Part shown: one piece after another, positions 8,398 through 14,275 of the stretch
Layout: each line of letters begins with the position of its first letter
Numbering within the stretch: the first letter of the stretch is position 1
Source: Anaerolinea thermophila
GTDB lineage: Bacteria; Chloroflexota; Anaerolineae; Anaerolineales; Villigracilaceae
Reading direction: 5' to 3'
Length of the DNA stretch: 33,374 nucleotides
Assembly (NCBI GenBank): GCA_020721605.1
Contig: DYML01000016.1
Coordinates: forward strand, 1 to 33,374
Position numbers and translations under genes: made by a program
The notes under the pieces: generated by a model
Told to the model about the DNA's origin: nothing
What the model saw: only the letters and a program-made list of their open reading frames with translations
Database searches by the model: none

Positions 8398-8820
8398 TTA
8401 CAATTTGCGATGCAAAGCCAACAATGAATAAGCGCCAACCCAAGGCTTGCCTAGCCGGTGATTGTCTGAAACTTCGACCTTATTAAACCTGGATGCGATT
8501 TGCGGCATTAGCAAGGCAATTGCAGCCCAATCACTTGTTAGCACGGCAGTTTTCATCTTTTCCGCCGAGAGACCAGTCCACATCCACTCCATGCGGAATT
8601 TATCTGCCTTGACCCAGTAATCGCGTTTTTCCCATGCTGCAACAGAAACGTCTACACCATCAGAAATGGATTGAAGCGCCAAAGCAATAAACGAAGCCAT
8701 GTCTTTTGTTTCTGATGTAACATTTGTCTGCTTGGCTAATTCGCGGATGCACAAGACAATAGATTTTATTAAGCGGGTACGTTCTTTTCCAACAGAATCA
8801 GGATTAATAACACGGCTCAA
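8398..8820 (-). CDS. Conserved-looking hypothetical protein
   Basis: A 140-residue soluble protein that I do not recognise. It is predicted mostly helical (LIKSIVLCIRELAKQT, ASFIALALQSISDGVDVS) and rich in Trp in the middle (AAWEKRDYWVKADKFRMEWMW). There is no signal peptide or membrane segment. It starts with TTG, supported by GGAG nine bases upstream. The clean ribosome binding site, the shared terminator and the lack of any overlapping rival frame make it a credible gene. It is divergent from the tRNA-Leu/tig unit; nothing in the context assigns a role. Confidence 0.7.
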   Translation of the reverse strand: MSRVINPDSVGKERTRLIKSIVLCIRELAKQTNVTSETKDMASFIALALQSISDGVDVSVAAWEKRDYWVKADKFRMEWMWTGLSAEKMKTAVLTSDWAAIALLMPQIASRFNKVEVSDNHRLGKPWVGAYSLLALHRKL

Positions 8821-8900
8821 GAAAAATTCTCCAAGATCAAAATAGAAATTGCAAGAGCGGGATTATACCCAGCAATTAAAAATCGTCAATTGAAAATTGG

Positions 8901-8927
8901 TTGAAATTTCCAAATTGGCAGTATAAT
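8901..8927 (+). promoter_or_regulatory. Promoter of tRNA-Leu (and probably tig)
   Basis: TATAAT at 8922-8927 is a consensus -10 box. The best -35 candidate is TTGAAA at 8901-8906, with a short 15-bp spacer. The expected start near 8934 lies about 11 nt before the mature tRNA 5' end. Confidence 0.55.
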
Positions 8928-8944
8928 TTCGCCCGTTACAACGT

Positions 8945-9028
8945 GAGGACGTGTCGGAATTGGCAGACGAGCATGACTTAGGATCATGTGCCTTAATAGG
9001 CGTGTGGGTTCGACTCCCACCGTCCCCA
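8945..9028 (+). tRNA. tRNA-Leu (anticodon UAG)
   Basis: An 84-nt class II tRNA. The anticodon stem CATGA/TCATG encloses loop CTTAGGA, giving anticodon TAG (reads CUN leucine codons). A long variable arm (TGCC...AGGC) and the T arm GTGGG-TTCGACT-CCCAC confirm a leucine isoacceptor. The discriminator base is A, as LeuRS requires. CCA is not encoded. The acceptor stem GAGGACG/CGTCCCC has an A.C mismatch at position 2:71. Only 50 nt separate it from tig, so the two are probably co-transcribed and processed. Confidence 0.95.
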
Positions 9029-9078
9029 CTAAAATTTATTAGACTCTAAAAGGATAGCCTTTGAGTCTGGAGGAAACT

Positions 9079-10473
9079 TTGAATATCGAAAAACAATACC
9101 AAGAAGACCATTCTGTAAAACTGATTGTTGATGTAGATCAGGAAAAAATGAATATCTATAAGCGCCGCGCTGCAACAAAGATTTCATCACGCAGTAAAGT
9201 GCCTGGGTTTCGACCGGGCAAAGCTCCGTATGAAATTGTTGTGCGCACAGTCGGCGAAGCCGCTGTCACAGAACAGGCTGTGGATTTGTTGATTGACGCA
9301 GAATACTCCAATATTCTTAAAGATGCGGATATAAATCCGGGCGCTACAGGAACGCTTGAGTCCGTAGAAAGCATTGATCCTCCAAAACTAATATTCCGTG
9401 TACCACTTGCGCCAGAAGTAAACCTCGGTGACTATCACTCAGTTCGTATGCCTTATGAATGGGTGACTCCTGGCGAAAAAGATGTTGAAGACGCACTTGA
9501 AGAATTACGCCAAAGGTATGCCGCCACCGAAAATGTAGATCGCCCAATTGACGTGGGGGATTATGTGCTGGTAGATGTAAAATCTGAAACAACAGAACTC
9601 AACCGCACAGGGTTTGCGACCTTTGTTCGCAGTGAAGACCGTGACACCGAATGGCCCTATAACGGTTTTGCAAAAGAACTAACTGGCTTAAAGGCTGGAG
9701 AAAACAAGACAATTCAACATACCTTCCCTGAAGACTGGGAAGTGGACGCGCTAAAAGGCAAGAGCGTTGAAATTGAAGTTGCCATTAAAACTGTACGAGG
9801 CGTAACTCTGCCTGATCTTGATGACGAACTGGCAAAAATGACGGGCGCAGGCGAAACACTCGAAGCGCTTAAAGAAGCCATCAAAACGGATGTGGAAAAA
9901 CGATCCCAAGATTCTTACGACGACAAATACTTTGTTGATCTTATTGAAAAAGTCAAAGAAGGCGCAACGATTAAATACCATGAACACGCCATCGAGCATG
10001 AAAACGAACATGTTTTATCTGATCTTTCCAACCGCCTTGCCCAACAAAGTATGGACTTGGAAACTTACTTCAAAATTCGTGAAACAACACGCGAAAAATT
10101 TATTGCAGAAGAAGTAGCCCCAGTCTCTAAAAAACGGCTGGAACGCGGTCTTCTGCTAGATGAAATTGTTCGCAAAGAAAAAATACAAATTGACAACGCC
10201 TCGCTTGAGGCTGAATATAACGAGACTCTCATGGGACTTGCTCAACAAGGCATGGACTTCTCAAAAATGCCTGGCGGCAAAAAAGGGCAGAAGCAATTAA
10301 GCGAAGCCATTGCCATGGAATCAGCCAGCCGCGTGATGACTCGCAAAGCGCTGGATATGCTCAAAGCAATTGCAATGGGCGAATACAAGCCTGTTGAAGA
10401 AACACCCATGATTGATGCTGTAAAAACAGAAATAGATTCAGCCGAAAGTGAGCAGGAAACGCCCTCAGAGTAG
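9079..10473 (+). CDS. tig: Trigger factor (ribosome-associated chaperone / peptidyl-prolyl isomerase)
   Basis: A 464-residue trigger factor, slightly longer than the usual 430-450. The N-terminal ribosome-binding domain carries the signature GFRPGKAP (43-50), which docks on L23 at the exit tunnel. A divergent FKBP-type PPIase domain follows at about 145-245 (IDVGDYVLVDV, then NGFAKELTGLKAGENKTI). The helical SurA-like C-terminal arms fill the rest, ending in a Glu-rich tail. Start choice: GGAGG at 9069-9073 sits five bases before TTG 9079. An upstream in-frame TTG at 9061 would place that ribosome binding site inside the gene. tRNA-Leu precedes it and clpP follows, matching the frequent tig-clpP pairing in bacteria, although no clpX follows here. 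Confidence 0.96.
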   Translation: MNIEKQYQEDHSVKLIVDVDQEKMNIYKRRAATKISSRSKVPGFRPGKAPYEIVVRTVGEAAVTEQAVDLLIDAEYSNILKDADINPGATGTLESVESIDPPKLIFRVPLAPEVNLGDYHSVRMPYEWVTPGEKDVEDALEELRQRYAATENVDRPIDVGDYVLVDVKSETTELNRTGFATFVRSEDRDTEWPYNGFAKELTGLKAGENKTIQHTFPEDWEVDALKGKSVEIEVAIKTVRGVTLPDLDDELAKMTGAGETLEALKEAIKTDVEKRSQDSYDDKYFVDLIEKVKEGATIKYHEHAIEHENEHVLSDLSNRLAQQSMDLETYFKIRETTREKFIAEEVAPVSKKRLERGLLLDEIVRKEKIQIDNASLEAEYNETLMGLAQQGMDFSKMPGGKKGQKQLSEAIAMESASRVMTRKALDMLKAIAMGEYKPVEETPMIDAVKTEIDSAESEQETPSE

Positions 10474-10522
10474 TATCTGCACAGGGCGAGGGGGCAGGCG
10501 CAAGGCTTAAGTTTTATTACTT

Positions 10523-10561
10523 GTCATTGCAGGCGCACATTCCAAATGCGTTTGCAATGAC
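10523..10561. repeat. Strong hairpin between tig and clpP (REP-like or terminator)
   Basis: Two 15-nt arms (10523-10537 GTCATTGCAGGCGCA; 10547-10561 TGCGTTTGCAATGAC) pair with only two C-to-T differences, which stay paired as G.U in RNA. The loop is 9 nt. The tail on the plus strand is only ATTTTG, a weak T-run. The outer GTCATTGC/GCAATGAC ends resemble the dispersed palindromes found in many bacterial intergenic regions. It may end the tig transcript or stabilise its 3' end. Confidence 0.55.
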
Positions 10562-10632
10562 ATTTTGTATCAAACTTTAATAAAAATCCAATACACCTTG
10601 TGTATCATCGCTTCATCAAAAAGGAGACAAAC

Positions 10633-11241
10633 ATGATTCCAGACTTTAAAAATGTAGTGCCAATGGTTGTTGAAAATACGGGTCGCGGCGAGCGTGCTTA
10701 TGATATTTACTCACTTCTACTAAAAGAACGGATTATCTTTCTTGGCACACCAATTGACGACCAGGTTGCAAATGTAATTGTCGCACAATTACTCTTCCTC
10801 AATCACGAAGACCCCGAAAAAGAAATTCGTATGTACATCAATTCACCTGGCGGGCAAATTTATGCCGGACTTGCCATTTATGACACAATGCAAATTATTA
10901 CAAATCCAATCAGTACGGTGGCAGTTGGCGTGACCGCTTCTTTTGGAACTGTTTTACTGACGGCAGGAACAAAAGGCAGGCGCTACGCCTTGCCGCACGC
11001 CACTGTTCACATGCACCAGCCGTTAGGCGGGGCGCAGGGTCAGGCAACTGATATTGCCATTCAAGCCAAGCAAATTATGAGTTTGAAATCATTGCTAAAT
11101 GGCATTATGTCAAAACATACCGGGCAGCCGCTCGATGTCATTGAGCGTGACCTTGACCGCGATTATTATCTCGATGCGCAACAAGCGGTAGATTACGGTC
11201 TGGTAGATCAGATTATCGAAATGCCCGAAAAAAAGAAATAG
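10633..11241 (+). CDS. clpP: ATP-dependent Clp protease proteolytic subunit ClpP
   Basis: A 202-residue ClpP, standard size. The Ser-His-Asp triad is at S103 (TASFGTVLL), H128 (HMHQPLGG) and D177 (DRDYYL). The S-to-H spacing of 25 and H-to-D spacing of 49 are identical to those of the E. coli enzyme. ClpP forms a double heptamer that degrades unfolded proteins fed by ClpX, ClpA or ClpC. The oxyanion segment reads ASFGT rather than the common ASMGA, a conservative change. The start is ATG 10633 with AAGGAG six bases upstream; an in-frame start 11 codons earlier is not supported. It follows tig, with a hairpin between them. No chaperone partner is encoded in the window. Confidence 0.97.
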   Translation: MIPDFKNVVPMVVENTGRGERAYDIYSLLLKERIIFLGTPIDDQVANVIVAQLLFLNHEDPEKEIRMYINSPGGQIYAGLAIYDTMQIITNPISTVAVGVTASFGTVLLTAGTKGRRYALPHATVHMHQPLGGAQGQATDIAIQAKQIMSLKSLLNGIMSKHTGQPLDVIERDLDRDYYLDAQQAVDYGLVDQIIEMPEKKK

Positions 11242-11257
11242 ACAGGATAAATTAAGC

Positions 11258-11288
11258 AGACCCTGAGACAACCCTCAGGGTCTTGTCT
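11258..11288 (+). terminator. Terminator of clpP
   Basis: A 10-bp stem (11258-11267 AGACCCTGAG with 11274-11283, loop ACAACC) is followed by TGTCTTTAT. It lies 17 bp after the clpP stop. Confidence 0.75.
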
Positions 11289-11328
11289 TTATACTAAATC
11301 AACTACTAATACAAAGTAAAGCAAAAAT

Positions 11329-12114
11329 ATGATTCCCTCAAATATAAAAGCACTTATTCTGGATATGGATGGCGTTATATGGAAGGCAGATGCGCCAATT
11401 GGAAATCTGCCTCAAATCTTCGCCCGTATTCGCCAGCGCGGACTAAAATTTATTTTTGCCACCAACAACGGCACAAAAACCCCCGAAGACTATCAACAGA
11501 AGTTACAAGACCTGGGCGTGAGTATTGATCCCGCACAAGTTGTTACCTCGGCTTTGGGGCTTGCTTTTATGCTTTCGCAAAAATACCCCAAAGGAACAAA
11601 AATATTTATGATCGGCGGCGATGGTGTACGAATCGCGCTGGAAGAAAAAGGATTTAAAATCTTAAGCGTAGAAAATGCATCCGAGGCACAAGTCTTTGTC
11701 ATGGGCATTGACCGGGAAATCAATTTCCAAAAAATTGCCGAAGCGGCTCTGTTGGTGCGGGCTGGAATCCCATTCTACACAACCAACACAGATCGCACCT
11801 TTCCCACGCCGCGCGGAGAAATTCCAGGGTCGGGCGCTTGGGTTTCGGTCATTGAAACAGCAACGGGCGTATCTCCCATTATTGCCGGCAAACCTTTTCC
11901 GTATTTAATGGAACTCTCTCTCGAAAGACTCGGAACCAAAAGAGAAGAAACCCTCATCGTTGGAGACCGTCTTGAAACCGACATCGCAGCCGGGCAAAGC
12001 GTTGGTTGCCCAACTGCGTTGGTTCTAAGCGGGGTTTCATCCAAAGCGCAAGCAGAAGCCTGGATACCGACACCAACAATCATCGCCGAAAATTTAACCA
12101 CACTGGTTCGATAA
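11329..12114 (+). CDS. HAD-superfamily subfamily IIA phosphatase (NagD / phosphoglycolate-phosphatase-like)
   Basis: A 261-residue HAD hydrolase with all four motifs: DMDG with nucleophile D12 and acid/base D14, motif II in FATNNGT, motif III Lys K188 in IIAGKP, and motif IV GDRLETD (D213, D218). The C2a cap between motifs II and III and the short LDMDGVIW start place it in subfamily IIA, with NagD, AraL and 4-nitrophenyl phosphatases. It removes phosphate from a small molecule such as a sugar phosphate, nucleotide or phosphoglycolate; the true substrate cannot be read. The ATG at 11329 has only a weak purine stretch upstream. It is separated from clpP by a terminator, and its own hairpin follows. 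Confidence 0.92.
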   Translation: MIPSNIKALILDMDGVIWKADAPIGNLPQIFARIRQRGLKFIFATNNGTKTPEDYQQKLQDLGVSIDPAQVVTSALGLAFMLSQKYPKGTKIFMIGGDGVRIALEEKGFKILSVENASEAQVFVMGIDREINFQKIAEAALLVRAGIPFYTTNTDRTFPTPRGEIPGSGAWVSVIETATGVSPIIAGKPFPYLMELSLERLGTKREETLIVGDRLETDIAAGQSVGCPTALVLSGVSSKAQAEAWIPTPTIIAENLTTLVR

Positions 12115-12150
12115 ACCCCGATGGGGGAGGGGCTGAAATTTGGAACGCAC

Positions 12151-12197
12151 AAATGAGGAATGCAGCAAAAATAAGCAACGGGCTGCACTCCTCATTT
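12151..12197 (+). terminator. Terminator of the HAD phosphatase gene
   Basis: The arms 12151-12166 and 12182-12197 pair over 15 of 16 positions (AAATGAGGA/TCCTCATTT plus TGCAGC/GCTGCA, one A.C mismatch) around a 15-nt loop. The right arm ends in TTT and is followed by TCT. It lies 37 bp after the stop codon. Confidence 0.6.
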
Positions 12198-12286
12198 TCT
12201 CCGGCACTTTTCGTTCACAATAACAAACTGAGTACTGAAAGAAATAGGGGAGGGCTTTTTTTGATTGCATTTTCCAATTTTGAAGT

Positions 12287-12318
12287 ATGCTTTCGATAAG
12301 TATTATTATCGAAAGCAT
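12287..12318. other. dif-like recombination site candidate upstream of the xer gene
   Basis: A perfect palindrome has 13-bp arms ATGCTTTCGATAA (12287-12299) and TTATCGAAAGCAT (12306-12318) around a 6-bp asymmetric centre GTATTA. This is the layout of Xer recombination sites: two inverted 11-bp binding arms, inner ends ATAA and TTAT, and a 6-8 bp central region that gives polarity. E. coli dif has the same inner ATAA-(6)-TTAT. The position directly beside a Xer-family gene recalls difSL/xerS and difH/xerH. The last T is also the first base of the xer -35 box. It could instead be only an operator. No T-run follows, so it is not a terminator. Confidence 0.6.
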
Positions 12319-12345
12319 TGACAAGGATAAGAAAATCTATATAAT
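12318..12345 (+). promoter_or_regulatory. Near-consensus promoter of the tyrosine recombinase, overlapping the dif-like site
   Basis: TTGACA (12318-12323) and TATAAT (12340-12345) are both perfect sigma-70 hexamers, with a 16-bp spacer. The expected start is at about 12352-12353, exactly the ATG chosen for the recombinase, so the mRNA is probably leaderless. Protein bound to the adjacent palindrome would block the -35 box, suggesting autoregulation. Confidence 0.75.
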
Positions 12346-12352
12346 GAGCGGT

Positions 12353-13375
12353 ATGACCGATGTGCCACATCCATCCCCGACTATTTCTGAAGTGATAACC
12401 AGTTATTTGCGCATGGTGGAGCGCGCACGCAGCAAACACACCATGCTTGCGTATAAAACCGCTTTACATGTTTTTAGTAACCTTTTAGAAAAAAAATCCC
12501 TCCACCCTAATTTCACCCCCATTGAAAAATTAACCGAGGATTCCTTTGCGAAATTTGTAGACTATCTCAACATCTACTCCACTGCCACCGAACAATTATA
12601 TTTGCAAGCGATCAAAGGCTTTTACTTGTACGCTGATTCGGAAAAACTAATTGATATAAATCAGTCTCGCTTAATTGTGCTGATACGACAACGCTCACGC
12701 CGCGCAGGAACCCGTCTGCCGCAGTTCCCTGTTAATGATATTGAGACGCTTTTGGAAAGTATGCAAGACGTTAGCAGCCTAAAAACTTCAATTTCCAGCG
12801 AAGATGAGGCATTCAATAATAATCTACGCGCATATCGCGATCGTGCCTTTATCATCACCCTGGCAGACACGGGATTCCGCGTTCATGAAGCCTGTAATCT
12901 TCGGCGCGGCGATATTGACTGGAACGAAGGACGGGCGGTCATTATTGGCAAAGGGAATAAGCAGGCTGTCGTTCGTTTTACTGCGCGTTCTTTGCAAGCC
13001 ATAAAAGAATATTTAGCGCAACGCGCCATATTGGATGGAAGTTCGGGAAAGCAACTCAGTTCACTGCCTCTTTTTGCCCGTCACGATAAAGGCGCTGGCA
13101 AAAAGATAAAACCAATGACCCCCACCACCGGGCGTAATATTATTAAAGAGCGTGTGAGACAATTTTTAGGAGACGAAAAAATTGGGAACATTACCCCTCA
13201 CTCCTTCCGACACTATTTTGTCACGTCAGTTTTACGCGGCACGGGGAATTTGCGTATTGCGCAAGAACTTGCGCGGCATAAGAATATTCAGGTGACACAA
13301 AGATACACGCATCTTTCAGATGATGAGTTGGACAAGGCGTACTATGAAGTGTTTGAAAAAAAATCAAAACATTAA
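12353..13375 (+). CDS. Xer-family tyrosine recombinase
   Basis: A 340-residue site-specific recombinase with a complete catalytic set: R176 (DTGFRVHEA), K200 (GKGNKQ), H283 and R286 (HSFRH), H309 (ARHKN) and nucleophile Y318 (QRYTHLS). The H-to-Y spacing of 9 equals that of XerD. Residues 8-110 form the SAM-like core-binding domain (YLRMVERARSKHTMLAYKTAL). Size and layout fit chromosome-dimer-resolving Xer proteins better than phage integrases. No second recombinase or phage gene is nearby. The start is ATG 12353 because the -10 box ends at 12345. An ATG at 12344 lies in the promoter, and a longer frame would translate the palindrome. The stop overlaps that of the convergent aminotransferase gene. 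Confidence 0.9.
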   Translation: MTDVPHPSPTISEVITSYLRMVERARSKHTMLAYKTALHVFSNLLEKKSLHPNFTPIEKLTEDSFAKFVDYLNIYSTATEQLYLQAIKGFYLYADSEKLIDINQSRLIVLIRQRSRRAGTRLPQFPVNDIETLLESMQDVSSLKTSISSEDEAFNNNLRAYRDRAFIITLADTGFRVHEACNLRRGDIDWNEGRAVIIGKGNKQAVVRFTARSLQAIKEYLAQRAILDGSSGKQLSSLPLFARHDKGAGKKIKPMTPTTGRNIIKERVRQFLGDEKIGNITPHSFRHYFVTSVLRGTGNLRIAQELARHKNIQVTQRYTHLSDDELDKAYYEVFEKKSKH

Positions 13376-14190
13376 ATAGGTTCACAACGGCTTTCAATGT
13401 AATTTGCATACGCCCGCATCAACTTTTTCGTCCAGTCCCCCACTTGCCCCTGCCCTACCGGGTTTTGGCTAATAGAAATAATTGGCACAATACCGCGCGA
13501 ACTGGATGTAAGAAATGACTCGTCAAATCTCTGGCTGAGAACTGGTGCGCGGTATTCGATGGACATCCCCTGCCCTCGCGCCAGGCGCAAGACAACACGG
13601 CGTGTAACCCCAAGTAAAATTCCACTGCGGGCGGTAATGAGTGTACGCTCTTTGATTGCATAAAAATTAGAAGTCATGCCCTCCAAAATTTTTCCGTGGT
13701 GTGTTAATAAAACTTCAAAAATAGCCCCTTGCACTAATTTTCTTTGCTCCACGCTCTTGGTGATAAAATCTGTACCTTTTACGCGTGGAGCGCCGCGCGC
13801 AATATTGGCGCTAATGACCTGCACCCCATCTCGATAAACTGCTTCTGGCAGTGGGCTAAAAGGTTGAATACCGATATATATCGCTCCATCGTGTTTGGTT
13901 AGAATTAAGCGAACACGCGATTCATCTGGCAGGTTTATCTTTACGAGGCTGGCAACTTGAGCTCTTAGCGCCGCCTCATTTACTGCGGGGTTCAGCCCTA
14001 TCTCTGCTGCGGGATGGTACAGCCTGCGTAAATGCGCCGATAGACCTAAAACTTTTGTTCCGCCTGCAAGCGTGCTAAAAGTTGTGTAAAACCCGTAGGG
14101 CAGTCCGCGTGTCATTTCATCAAGTGTGCCTGCCTGTGTGGAGAACGGCACAATGCTCAGGCGAGTAATTTTATAGGCAATTATGCTCAT
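13372..14190 (-). CDS. Class IV PLP-dependent aminotransferase (BCAT / D-amino-acid aminotransferase / ADC lyase group)
   Basis: A 272-residue fold-type IV PLP enzyme. Conserved features are the N-terminal RGLPYGFYTTF segment, the Schiff-base Lys in TDFITKSVEQRK, the PLP-contacting Glu in EGMTSNFYAI, ARSGILLGVTRR around the phosphate-binding region and TSSSRGIVPI near the end. The length suits 4-amino-4-deoxychorismate lyase (PabC) or D-amino-acid aminotransferase better than the longer BCATs, but no pab genes are adjacent and specificity stays open. The ATG at 14190 has no clear Shine-Dalgarno sequence but lies six bases after a TAGAAT -10 box. It is convergent with the recombinase gene, and the stop codons overlap by four bases. 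Confidence 0.88.
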   Translation of the reverse strand: MSIIAYKITRLSIVPFSTQAGTLDEMTRGLPYGFYTTFSTLAGGTKVLGLSAHLRRLYHPAAEIGLNPAVNEAALRAQVASLVKINLPDESRVRLILTKHDGAIYIGIQPFSPLPEAVYRDGVQVISANIARGAPRVKGTDFITKSVEQRKLVQGAIFEVLLTHHGKILEGMTSNFYAIKERTLITARSGILLGVTRRVVLRLARGQGMSIEYRAPVLSQRFDESFLTSSSRGIVPIISISQNPVGQGQVGDWTKKLMRAYANYIESRCEPI

Positions 14191-14196
14191 GCGCCA

Positions 14197-14202
14197 ATTC
14201 TA
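14197..14202 (-). promoter_or_regulatory. -10 box of the aminotransferase gene
   Basis: TAGAAT on the minus strand ends six bases before the ATG at 14190, the same geometry as at rlmN. No convincing -35 is visible. Confidence 0.35.
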
Positions 14203-14259
14203 GCGTATTTTCAGGCGTCTGTTTGCGCTTTTGGTAGAAAAATAAAGATTGGGAAGAGA

Positions 14260-14265
14260 TATAAT
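14260..14265 (+). promoter_or_regulatory. -10 box of the acyltransferase-like / kinase operon
   Basis: A consensus TATAAT sits ten bases before the ATG at 14276. The start site would be near 14272, leaving a leader of only a few bases. No matching -35 was found at 16-18 bp. Confidence 0.4.
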
Positions 14266-14275
14266 TCGTGAGCCT

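Noticed and set aside
12287-12352. Upstream extension of the recombinase reading frame
   Set aside because: It would translate the palindrome and the promoter hexamers. The predicted transcript starts at the ATG at 12353.
12353-13375. Phage integrase marking a prophage or genomic island
   Set aside because: No phage genes, tRNA-end duplication or attachment repeats are seen near it. The tRNA-Leu 3.3 kb away has no partial copy in the window, and size and motifs fit Xer.
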